64,000 nt of DNA, taken from positions 1 through 64,000 of the forward strand of contig NZ_JAGGMM010000003.1 in assembly GCF_017875315.1 (NCBI RefSeq), written 5' to 3'. Made by a program: the position numbers and the translations under genes. This document shows positions 35,004 through 42,975 of the stretch, piece by piece (position 1 is the first letter of the stretch; every line of letters begins with the position of its first letter). Below the pieces are notes generated by a model. That model had not been told where the DNA came from, ran no database searches, and worked only from the letters and a program-made list of their open reading frames with translations. The DNA comes from Methanomicrobium sp. W14 (GTDB lineage Archaea > Halobacteriota > Methanomicrobia > Methanomicrobiales > Methanomicrobiaceae).

Positions 35004-36404
35004 ATGACGGAAATTCCGGGAAAAAATGTAAACATACCGGTGGCTGTAGGGTTATCGAGGATATTACTTAGTGGAGTATATAAATCAACGGCTAAAATAA
35101 GCAGGAAATTCTCTGAAATATGTTCTCATTTTTCAAAAAGAAGAGATGCAAGGCATGGTGATCAGCCAAAAAAGAGGCAGATCGGGGCGATTCTTACAGA
35201 GGATGAGAGATGTACTGACTGTCCTTTAAATTATGCAAAATTCGAGAGGGATGCACTTTCTTACGTAATAGTTGACAAAATTTTTAGGAATTTACTTCTG
35301 CTGCTGGCTGAAGCAGGAAAATGCGGTCTCAAGAAGGACAATAAAAGTCCAAAAAACAAGAGGTCTGTTTTTATAAAAAGTGAAAATATGACTTTTCAGT
35401 TGGGGTTGGACGCTGTAGTTATATATTCCAGTTCTCCTGGTGATTTATCAGAGATTGGTGAATGGATTAGGAATAATCTGGCAGCTTATTATCTTAATAT
35501 TGACAGTCTGGTATATAGAGTTACAAATCCTTGTTTTATTTTCAGGAATGAATGTGCTGTTGACATCATCGATCCGGGAAGAATCAAAATCATTCAGACA
35601 TTACTAAAAAAGAACGACTTTTCTCTGGTTAATGTGTATTTCAGTTCCAAAAATGAGGTTTTACCCCATTTAAAAATATATAATAAGGACAGGGCGGGCA
35701 ATAAAAGATTAAGAATAGAATTTGTATGTTTCAATAATTTTCAGGTTTCATCTGTTATTCCAATAAGAGACGAACTTCTAAATGTTTTGAATAACCTTTA
35801 TAATGACGATCAGGCCTTTCTGAGTTACATACAAAAATATTATCCTCGGGAAATAGAACTGAAAGTTCTAAACCTAATTACCCAGTTGAAGGAGAAAATA
35901 ACAAATTTAGATGATAAATTTGAGAGTTTTACTGGATTTCTAAAGAAAGAATTTTCGGAACTTAAAGTGAATACAGAAAATACTGAGCAAATAATCAGTC
36001 CGGAGATAGATGAAAAGATAAATGCAGTCACCGATGAAGTCAATGAAAAAACTTCCGTTGAGGTTCTCTATACAACAATTTCTAAGGTATTTGAGGTCTC
36101 GCAAAATGCCTCAAAGGTTTTTTTGGCTTATATTGAGAGGGAGTACCTAAATGAATCAAAATCTATCCGGCGTCAGATAAAAATTGGGTCGGTAACGGAC
36201 GTATTCAGGACAGGAAAAGTAAAAGACCCTGTACTGTCGCAAAGGAAGCCTGTAATTGCCTGTACTGAGGAGTTAGTCAGAGCAGGTTTATTTCAGGAGA
36301 TGTCTGGAAACCAGTTGAAAATTTCAGCGGCAGGAGAGGTATTAAAGGAAAAAATACTGGTGAAAAGAGGAGAAACAGTAGATAATAGGGAGGAACGGAG
36401 ATGA
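35004..36404 (+). CDS. Hypothetical element protein with coiled coil and C-terminal winged helix
   Basis: A 466-residue protein. It has a basic N-terminus, a CTDCPLNYAKFERDALSYV segment, a middle mixed alpha/beta part (about 120-280), a coiled coil (about 290-330; ITQLKEKITNLDDKFESF) and a C-terminal unit resembling a winged helix (ACTEELVRAGLFQEMSGNQL) that may bind DNA. The function is unknown; a replication or partition role in the element is one possibility. The start follows GGTGAT by a few bases. Its stop overlaps the next small gene (ATGA). Confidence 0.72.
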   Translation: MTEIPGKNVNIPVAVGLSRILLSGVYKSTAKISRKFSEICSHFSKRRDARHGDQPKKRQIGAILTEDERCTDCPLNYAKFERDALSYVIVDKIFRNLLLLLAEAGKCGLKKDNKSPKNKRSVFIKSENMTFQLGLDAVVIYSSSPGDLSEIGEWIRNNLAAYYLNIDSLVYRVTNPCFIFRNECAVDIIDPGRIKIIQTLLKKNDFSLVNVYFSSKNEVLPHLKIYNKDRAGNKRLRIEFVCFNNFQVSSVIPIRDELLNVLNNLYNDDQAFLSYIQKYYPREIELKVLNLITQLKEKITNLDDKFESFTGFLKKEFSELKVNTENTEQIISPEIDEKINAVTDEVNEKTSVEVLYTTISKVFEVSQNASKVFLAYIEREYLNESKSIRRQIKIGSVTDVFRTGKVKDPVLSQRKPVIACTEELVRAGLFQEMSGNQLKISAAGEVLKEKILVKRGETVDNREERR

Positions 36405-36535
36405 ACCCCTGCATACCTGTTTTTCCATTGAATATTGTCTGTAATATAAGCCAAAGGACTATAAAGAGGCGGAACCTCAAAGAGGTGGCGCATATGAGTT
36501 GCCTTATAGGCCGATCTTGGAGGGAGAGCGTATGA
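36401..36535 (+). CDS. 44-residue coupled micro-gene
   Basis: The frame starts with the ATG that overlaps the stop of the preceding gene (ATGA at 36401-36404) and ends in a TGA that overlaps the next start. The product starts MNPCIPVFPLNIVC and continues basic (TIKRRNLKEVAHM). Such exact overlaps on both sides suggest a real coupled gene, although a purely regulatory function of the frame is also possible. Confidence 0.45.
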   Translation: MNPCIPVFPLNIVCNISQRTIKRRNLKEVAHMSCLIGRSWRESV

Positions 36536-36615
36536 ACTTCCTTATAGGCATAACCTTGGAGGCGGTTCTTAATCAAGAAAAATCGTTGGTGAGGAGGAAA
36601 CAGGATCATGAATGA
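36532..36615 (+). CDS. 27-residue coupled micro-gene
   Basis: It starts in the ATGA overlap with 36401-36535 and its stop (36613-36615) lies just inside the next gene. Product: MNFLIGITLEAVLNQEKSLV plus seven residues. The segment CCTTATAGGC with a following TTGGAGG also occurs 38 bases upstream (36501-36523), a short direct repeat that may have produced this frame by duplication. Confidence 0.4.
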   Translation: MNFLIGITLEAVLNQEKSLVRRKQDHE

Positions 36616-37243
36616 AAAACATTCATATCCTTTGGTGAATGATCCTTCTGAAAAAGGATGCATGAAAGGAGAGAGTATTCTTTTAAAACAGAATACCCGT
36701 ATTTTAACCCCCGCAGAGTATCGCGGATTAAGATCTGAATTTCAAAACTATACGCACAAGATGATCTTTGATGGAATGCTCTTTTCAGGCGCGAGAACAG
36801 AAGAATTCTGGAGATTTATTAAATACAAAAGGTACTTTGATCCTGAAAGATGCGTAATTCATCTGCCTGAAAAACTAGTGAAAAAAAGCAAAGTAAAACA
36901 CAAGGCCAGGGATATTTTCCTTTCAAACTGGGGTCTGCAGGCTATGGAAAGACTATATGACAGTGAGGTATATGAAGTTTCCAGAGTGGCATGGAGGGAA
37001 GACTTGCTTAGGGCAGCAAAGAAGGCTGGGATTGGTACAAACGGAATAATGCCTAAAATGACCCGGAAAACCTGGGAATCCTGGTTAATAGTCTCTTTCC
37101 CGCATATGGCATTACAGATACATATGTCACAAGGTCACAATAGTATAACTGCAATGAACCATTATCTCAATATTTCATTCACTGCTGAAGAGAAATTTGA
37201 TATGAAGAAATATGTTACAGGGTTCTGTGGCGAGACACTGTAG
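36608..37243 (+). CDS. Tyrosine recombinase-like protein (catalytic domain only)
   Basis: A 211-residue protein consisting of the recombinase catalytic domain: first Arg in FSGARTEEFWRF, the hairpin Lys region KKSKVKHKARDIFL, a second Arg in MPKMTRKTWESWL (the usual His of HxxR is replaced), Gly-His in MSQGHNSITAM and the candidate nucleophile Tyr in MNHYLNISF. No core-binding domain is present. It could be a resolvase or invertase of the element, or an inactive relative. It ends the operon that starts at 34681. Confidence 0.8.
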   Translation: MNEKHSYPLVNDPSEKGCMKGESILLKQNTRILTPAEYRGLRSEFQNYTHKMIFDGMLFSGARTEEFWRFIKYKRYFDPERCVIHLPEKLVKKSKVKHKARDIFLSNWGLQAMERLYDSEVYEVSRVAWREDLLRAAKKAGIGTNGIMPKMTRKTWESWLIVSFPHMALQIHMSQGHNSITAMNHYLNISFTAEEKFDMKKYVTGFCGETL

Positions 37244-37376
37244 TCAGGATATGTTGCATATGCAACATCTTCAAATCCTGACCTTTACAATTTTAAAGAA
37301 AGTTAATGTTTTTATCTTTTCTGTAATCATTATCCATATAAATCCATCAATTATCATTTCTTTTGAGGGGTGAACC

Positions 37377-37410
37377 TTAACGTTTTAGAATAAAACGTAA
37401 ATATTTATCC
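37377..37410 (+). promoter_or_regulatory. Palindrome next to the TATA box of the small membrane protein
   Basis: ACGTTTTA (37380-37387), GAA, TAAAACGT (37391-37398) is a perfect inverted repeat that extends with one mismatch to 37377-37401. It directly abuts a TATA-like AATATTTATCC. The short distance to the ATG at 37442 gives a leader of few bases. A repressor here would block the promoter. Confidence 0.5.
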
Positions 37411-37441
37411 GGTTGTATAGATAAAATAGGACTTGGAAAAG

Positions 37442-37798
37442 ATGCAGATTGAAAATAAGAATATGCTAAAATTTGATTTTAACATAAGCTTTTTAGTAAT
37501 TTTTGTTCTCTGTGTTATTTTAGGAGTCCTGTTCTGCCTGGATGTCATTTCAACATCATTCATCATCTGGTTTGGAGGACTTGAATATAATCCTGTAATG
37601 ATTATTTTTGCTTACAATCCTGTGCTTCATCTGATTTTTAAAATAGCTATTGCTTATCTGATAATAAAAATGGCAATGTCCTATGAAAAGAAATACCAAT
37701 ATACCGGAGTTGTGGCTTTAGGAATGGTAAATATTTGGTATATCTTTGTGATATGCAACAATTTAGGGAATTTAATGATTATTGAATATTTGTTTTAA
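37442..37798 (+). CDS. Small multi-span membrane protein
   Basis: A protein of about 118 residues with three hydrophobic spans (SFLVIFVLCVILGVLFCLDV, LHLIFKIAIAYLIIKMA, VVALGMVNIWYIFVICNNLG). The LDVISTSFII and EYNPVMIIF motifs resemble DUF5658-like membrane proteins of archaea. The function is unknown. It starts at the ATG at 37442; a TTG at 37433 is in frame but too near the promoter. Confidence 0.75.
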   Translation: MQIENKNMLKFDFNISFLVIFVLCVILGVLFCLDVISTSFIIWFGGLEYNPVMIIFAYNPVLHLIFKIAIAYLIIKMAMSYEKKYQYTGVVALGMVNIWYIFVICNNLGNLMIIEYLF

Positions 37799-37804
37799 AA
37801 AAAG

Positions 37805-37878
37805 GAATTCCTTTTTTAACATTTTCTTCATTTTCTACATTTTCTTCATTTTATTCTTCTTCTTGTTATTCTTAGAAA
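37805..37878. repeat. Pyrimidine-rich low-complexity tract
   Basis: Several copies of CATTTTCTT-like units, then TTCTTCTTCTTG, follow the membrane protein gene. On the plus strand the T-rich runs may serve as an archaeal terminator. No other function is visible. Confidence 0.4.
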
Positions 37879-37908
37879 TATAAAATAACTGTGTTCAAAG
37901 CTATTTTA

Positions 37909-38368
37909 ATGGGATTTTATAATATATTAAATTACAAATTTGAAAACGTCGATATAGACTGTTTAAATACAGAAAAGATTGAGAATAAATTAGATTATAG
38001 CAAAAAGATGGATTGGATGAGTCAATTCCTCCTATAGGGAAAAAGATGTACTTGGGGCTTTGAAAAACCTGAGGATAAAAATTGAAAAAACAAAATTTTG
38101 TCAAATTCAGGAATTTCCTATTCCTATGGTTGGAATTAATGTCAGAGCAAAAGGAGTAAGAATTGTTCGTATTTCTAACCGTGAAAATGATGGAAATGGC
38201 ATACCGTTTTGGGCGACTGATTTTCTGAAGAAGAAAAAGAGAAAAACATCCGATATGATCTTTAAAATTGAATTATGTCCTAAAAATCTGAAGCAGTATC
38301 TTGGTGTGAGGCCTGTCAGGCTAGGAAAGCATGAGCTCAGATTGGATATATCCTTCTTGCAATCATAG
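37909..38368 (+). pseudogene. Frameshifted hypothetical gene
   Basis: From ATG 37909 a frame reads MGFYNILNYKFENVDIDC... to KKMDWMSQFLL and stops at about 38035. A second frame, open from 38021, continues as NSSYREKDVLGALKNLRIKI and on to 38368 (GVRPVRLGKHELRLDISF). The two join naturally near 38018-38030, which suggests a single gene of about 150 residues broken by one frameshift. The family is not recognised. Alternatively only the second frame is a gene, starting at TTG 38060. Confidence 0.35.
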
Positions 38369-39108
38369 CTGTTGTCAGAATGGAATGGATTAGAATTAAA
38401 CAGAATATATCATTGTACTAACAGAAAGAACAACCAATACGTTATGCTATGAGATAAAGGATGAAAGAACTCAAAAGAATAAAATTAGTATATTACTTTT
38501 TTTCAAAGAGCAACTACGTAAATCCTGTTTAAATAAGTTATTTTATGGATTACCATTTTAAACAAGAATCCACTTACCCTTTTTTTATTGCAAGTTCAGA
38601 TGCAATCCTGTGTCTCTCAGGAAGATGCTCAAGGGACATCGCGTTTAATCTTAAAATTAGATACAGGCATCGTTTTTTAACTGCTAAATAGAGCTCCCCT
38701 GCTATTGAATTACAATTCTTATTCTCCAGTTAATACCTGTATGTCTGAGGGTCTGGCTGAGCTTCTCAGGCTGCAATCCTATGTACCTACGGAGGGGAAA
38801 AAATACGCCCGTTAATACGAGCAACGGGTACTTCGATTTTATACCTATTACCTACTACCTGTACTATTCATCAATTGAGAGAGTAGGAAACCTGCTATAA
38901 AACCAATCAGGACTATAACAGAGGGACCCCCTTCTAAGGGAGCACCTCTGAGGGACTGCATTTATATAGAAATCTGGAAGGTTACGATATTTTCATCATT
39001 TTATCAGACCTGCCGTATCTATATAATGTCCAAAAAATCAAACACATTTTAAGGAATCAATAGAGATGTGATTTTCAAGGCACAGATTGAGATCGCCCTT
39101 TTAATTGA
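38369..39108. other. Long non-coding stretch with gene remnants
   Basis: No intact gene is visible. A 21-residue minus-strand tail (38574-38639, starting MSLEHLPERHRIASELA) looks like the end of a lost protein. A hairpin CCCGTT/AACGGG (about 38808-38833) and a TACCTATTACCTACTACC run (38842-38860) come before a GC-richer segment near 38930-38960. It may be a decayed part of the element or hold its origin. Confidence 0.35.
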
Positions 39109-39222
39109 TCATGAAAATCCTGCACGCCGGACCTGAGAGCTTTTTGCAGCGACAAGGGCTGCACCTGAGATTCCAAGGATAACCGCTACACTCATTACAG
39201 GATCGGGAAGTGTGATAGTCAT
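39109..39222 (-). pseudogene. Remnant of a small hydrophobic membrane protein
   Basis: A 37-residue frame: MTITLPDPVMSVAVILGISG then AALVAAKSSQVRRAGFS and a stop. It resembles the first span and the basic turn of small two-span membrane proteins, cut right after the RRAGF turn. It may be a truncated remnant at the border of the mobile zone, or a genuine small single-span protein. No ribosome site is evident. Confidence 0.3.
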
Positions 39223-39426
39223 GGAAAAATATGGTTGGAATTTTTAATTTTTAGGAGGGAGGCATGAGGATTAAAAGTGAGATTAGATTTTATTGGGTGT
39301 AGATTTGATAAATTTCATTCTTATAATTCTTTAATTTTTAAAATTGAGCAATAATTTTTAAATCCTAACTTTACAAATCACAAGAAATAAGGATTGAAAA
39401 ACAATCAAAAAAAGTTAAATCTTTTT

Positions 39427-39819
39427 TTAAGAAATCGACTTTAAATTATCTTCTTGTTCTTGAATTTTAAGTCTCAATTCTTTTATTTTTTCAATCAATT
39501 CACGCTCTTTATCAGCATTCATAACCCTTGTCTGTTGTTCCATCTCCAAGTGTTCAATTTGCTTATAAAAATCTTTTATTGCTCTTTTGCAATTTATTGA
39601 TTTATTATTTTCATTTCTGGGAGGTTTTAAGATTTTATTTTGATTTGACTCTAATTTTTGATGCAGATCATTTATCTGCATCTGGAGTGATTCGTATTGC
39701 AAATCACTGATTTCAAATCTGATTCTATATTCTTTTTCTGCACTCATTAGTGAACCCGCAAGTTGTTCCCTAAGATTCGTAATTTTTTCATTAATTTCAA
39801 TAATTGTTTTTTTAGACAT
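39427..39819 (-). CDS. Coiled-coil protein (end of viperin operon)
   Basis: A 130-residue protein, almost entirely heptad-patterned helices (KTIIEINEKITNLREQLAGS, LQMQINDLHQKLESNQNK, LIEKIKELRLKIQEQEDNL). It has no enzymatic motif. It begins 26 bases after the phospholipase D-like gene, behind GGGG, and is the last gene of the viperin operon. It may be an adaptor or oligomerisation subunit for the nuclease. Confidence 0.7.
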   Translation of the reverse strand: MSKKTIIEINEKITNLREQLAGSLMSAEKEYRIRFEISDLQYESLQMQINDLHQKLESNQNKILKPPRNENNKSINCKRAIKDFYKQIEHLEMEQQTRVMNADKERELIEKIKELRLKIQEQEDNLKSIS

Positions 39820-39845
39820 ATTAAATCCCCTTTTTTTACTATTAT

Positions 39846-41396
39846 TTAGGCTTCTAAAACAATTTTAGCGTTCAATTTATGGGCAAATTCTTTTGCGGAG
39901 TTAATATCTTCCCATTTTGAGATGGTGATGCATTTTAGTCCTTTCCCTGTGTTATATACCGGAAAAGGAATTTCTTTATGCTCCTCTTTTTTAGCATTTT
40001 TTGCCAATTTTGGGGGAATTATTTTCTGAGATAATGTCAATTTTTTAATTTTTTTATCATTTACATTTCTTCTAATTTTTTCAGCCTGTCCCTTTTGAAT
40101 TGTGTAGTTTATGATCTGTTCTAATGATTGAGGTGAAAAATCAGGAATTGATCTCTCTTCTTCAGTTATAATTGAAAAATCAATTAAATTATCCCCTGTT
40201 TTTGATAATTCTAAAATTTTATCATCAGCGACTCCAAGAAGAAGGCTGTGGCTTAATTTCCAGGGACAGCTTTTAAACCATTCTGAAATAATAGATTCGA
40301 TTTTTTTTACTTCATCTTTATTTAATAAAACGGATGTTTCAAATCCGCTTTCAAGACCAAGTCTTGTAAAATTTGATGTAGTAATAATTCCTGATTCTCC
40401 ATCTACTAAAACACATTTTGCATGAAAACGTGAGTGACCCAAAATAGAAGCATTGTGCTCTGCAAGTTTTAATAGTGCTTTTGTACTTTTTGGTGTTTGT
40501 TTTGTTCCGATTTGAATAGAAACACCACGGGAAGAGGCATTTTCTAATTCTTTAACAATTTGATACCCAGGATCAAATGACCATCCTGTAATATAAATTG
40601 ATTTTTTAGCACCTGTAATTAATTCAATCAGGTATTTTCTTAATGTTTTAGATTTATTGGTCGTTACCGGCAGAGTAATTTCTCCCAAATCAGGTTTGAA
40701 AGAGAGATCTTTTTTCACGGCTCTTAATTTGCCAGGTTCTAGAAGTTCATGATCTGCCATCTCCCAAAAGCCATTAAGAAAATGTGAAAAAAAGGATAAT
40801 ATTTCATCATTCTTAAGTGAAACGGCTATTTCAATATTTGAACCTGTCATAGGATCAACAGTAGCATTACAGGTCATCATCAATCCAAATGGATTATCCG
40901 AAAGAGGATCAATCAGAATATATTTGGCATGAAAACTATCGCATGTCCTGACAAGTATCTTCCCAGCAAAAGAATTTAAAAGTGCAATATGCTCTTTTAT
41001 TATATCACTCTCTTCTTCCAGGTTTTCGCTATTAATGTTTTTGAGATCTTCTTCTCTTGCAGTTAACAGAAATATTTTTACTCCTCTATTTTCGGCTTCT
41101 AAAAGAGCCTCAGTCACAGGACTTTTTTGAATGAGAAATGATGAGAGATAAATTTCATTATGAGCTTTTTTAATGTTTTTAACTAAATATGTTATTAATT
41201 CACCATTTTTAGAGGGTATGATAAAATCACGTTGGTTTTCTTTTATTATGTCACCATTGAAAACCGGAAGGTTATTTAAATCCGTAACTTTTTTGCTTTC
41301 CCAGCATGTTCCAAGTATCTCATCTTCAAAACTAAATGTCTCTTGGATTGGTTTTTCAAGAGATTTCAAGATATTACCGGAATAATTGATAGCCAT
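39846..41396 (-). CDS. Phospholipase D-like protein (two HKD motifs, probable nuclease)
   Basis: A 516-residue protein with two PLD repeats: FHAKYILID with CNATVDPMTGSNIE (about 155-190), and FHAKCVLVD with TSNFTRLGLESGFE (about 324-350). Each has the HxK and a downstream Asn and Ser/Thr. Stand-alone PLD proteins with helicases are usually nucleases in defence loci. The C-terminal 120 residues are lysine-rich and end in a conserved-looking GKGLKCITISKWEDINS. It starts a few bases after its neighbour, behind GAGGGTGA. Confidence 0.87.
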   Translation of the reverse strand: MAINYSGNILKSLEKPIQETFSFEDEILGTCWESKKVTDLNNLPVFNGDIIKENQRDFIIPSKNGELITYLVKNIKKAHNEIYLSSFLIQKSPVTEALLEAENRGVKIFLLTAREEDLKNINSENLEEESDIIKEHIALLNSFAGKILVRTCDSFHAKYILIDPLSDNPFGLMMTCNATVDPMTGSNIEIAVSLKNDEILSFFSHFLNGFWEMADHELLEPGKLRAVKKDLSFKPDLGEITLPVTTNKSKTLRKYLIELITGAKKSIYITGWSFDPGYQIVKELENASSRGVSIQIGTKQTPKSTKALLKLAEHNASILGHSRFHAKCVLVDGESGIITTSNFTRLGLESGFETSVLLNKDEVKKIESIISEWFKSCPWKLSHSLLLGVADDKILELSKTGDNLIDFSIITEEERSIPDFSPQSLEQIINYTIQKGQAEKIRRNVNDKKIKKLTLSQKIIPPKLAKNAKKEEHKEIPFPVYNTGKGLKCITISKWEDINSAKEFAHKLNAKIVLEA

Positions 41397-41397
41397 A

Positions 41398-42975
41398 TTA
41401 TTTCACCCTCTTAAATGTAAGTATTTCTGGAGCTGTAAAATACCAGTATTTTTGTCGATTTTTATCTTTTGCTTCGATGATTTCAGATTTTAGTTCATCA
41501 TAAGAATGGACTCCATTCATTAATTCATGATGTTCAAATCTCTCTTTAAAACGCTGAATTACTTTTTCACAGAGAGCATTATACGAGTCTCTATCAATGT
41601 AATAGTTGATTGAACTGGAAATTAGATAATTTGACCATGAAATAGCATCCTCTAAAGTCTTAGGGAGTATTTTTATATTTTGTATTGAAACATCATTGAA
41701 AGTTCCAAATCCTTCTATAGCCGGGGATTTTATTTTCAATGACTTTTTTCCTGAATTTATTTCAGAAGGATTATTTTTAATTTCAGAGAATTTTATTAGA
41801 AGAGCAGGTTCATTTTCAAATTCAATAATATCACTGGCATGTTCAGCAACCATTTTTTTCAGGATTTCAAGGAGTGATAAATTAATTACAGGTTGACATA
41901 GCGATTTAATCTCTTTTGTCGGATTTTTTCTTTTATCAGATGTAGATGTATAAACTTCCATCTGTGGAGACTGTTTTGATGATAATATAAGATTAATTGA
42001 TATTTTTTTTATTTGCTCGGAGTTATTTACTTCGCCTTCAATATTTATCAGTTGTATTTCTTCTCTGTTCTGTGCATCTAGTTCAATAATTTTAGGAGAA
42101 TTTTGTAATGATTTTATTATTTGTTTTAGCCACTCAGGATTTTTGGATTTTTGAGTGTTATTTTTTTGATTGTCATTTTGAGAATATTTGCTTGACTTCT
42201 CTTTAAAATCCTTTCTTTTATTTTCGGATTTAGGCTCACATGCAATCATTTTTTCACGGAAAAGCGAGTCTTCAGTCGTATAAATCACAAATAACCCTTT
42301 TTCAGGAATAGGAATTTTTCCGATTTCAAGTGCCTTCCTTCCAATTTCTGTCAATGTATAATTATAGTCCTGATTTTTATTATAATCAAAAGAAATATTA
42401 CTTGAATTTTGCTCATTTTTTTCAAGGAAACCCATGGATTCAAGAGAAATAAATATTTGATTTTCTTCTTTATCTTTGGGAGTGTATGGCCAGGAATGAA
42501 GTAATAATGATTCGCATTTTTTTGTTTTAGAACAACTTCCAGCTCCAACTAGTGCGGGGTTTAAAAGGCCCATCTCAAAAAGAGATTTTAGAAGATCCTC
42601 ATCAACATCATAATAAGTGTCCCAGAAGTTTTTACCTTTTAGAAGATTTAATAGTCTCTCCCCCCTGCTACTAAGATAATAAGTCAAATATTCTGAAAGA
42701 CTATTCTGTTCAATTCTGTCTGATTCTTTTTTAATTAGGCTGGATCCTTTTTCAATAAGCTTGTATTGTTCAATTCTGTCTAACAGGCGTTTTCCCATTA
42801 TATGGTTTGGAATTTTATTGAGAAGCTTAGTGTTTATCTGCTCTGCTGTAATTCCACCTTCTTCTTCAAGTTTTAAAACAGGGAGAAGAAAGTCATAATC
42901 TTTGTTAAATGATGCAATCTCCATTATTGCCTCATAAGATTTGACTGAAATATTCCGTTCAAGTTTAATTTCCAT
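41398..42975 (-). CDS. Unrecognised protein of the viperin operon
   Basis: A protein of about 525 residues. The N-terminal part looks like tandem winged-helix units (FDYNKNQDYNYTLTEIGRKA, the LTEIGRKA wing typical of such folds). The middle is low-complexity and Lys/Asn-rich (about 255-285), and the C-terminal half is alpha/beta (LKIKSPAIEGFGTFNDVSIQ), ending in a helix with the aromatic motif KYWYFTAPEIL. No family is recognised. The ATG at 42975 is set by a perfect GGAGGTAA and overlaps the helicase end by 11 bases. It may be the DNA-recognition partner of the helicase or nuclease. Confidence 0.75.
   Translation of the reverse strand: MEIKLERNISVKSYEAIMEIASFNKDYDFLLPVLKLEEEGGITAEQINTKLLNKIPNHIMGKRLLDRIEQYKLIEKGSSLIKKESDRIEQNSLSEYLTYYLSSRGERLLNLLKGKNFWDTYYDVDEDLLKSLFEMGLLNPALVGAGSCSKTKKCESLLLHSWPYTPKDKEENQIFISLESMGFLEKNEQNSSNISFDYNKNQDYNYTLTEIGRKALEIGKIPIPEKGLFVIYTTEDSLFREKMIACEPKSENKRKDFKEKSSKYSQNDNQKNNTQKSKNPEWLKQIIKSLQNSPKIIELDAQNREEIQLINIEGEVNNSEQIKKISINLILSSKQSPQMEVYTSTSDKRKNPTKEIKSLCQPVINLSLLEILKKMVAEHASDIIEFENEPALLIKFSEIKNNPSEINSGKKSLKIKSPAIEGFGTFNDVSIQNIKILPKTLEDAISWSNYLISSSINYYIDRDSYNALCEKVIQRFKERFEHHELMNGVHSYDELKSEIIEAKDKNRQKYWYFTAPEILTFKRVK

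Noticed and set aside
38808-38833. tRNA or rRNA fragment in the element
   Set aside because: Only one 6-bp hairpin can be formed; there is no cloverleaf or conserved loop.
39846-41396. DISARM locus because of a PLD gene (DrmC-like)
   Set aside because: DrmA and DrmB are absent, and the SF1 helicase is Upf1-like rather than DISARM-type.
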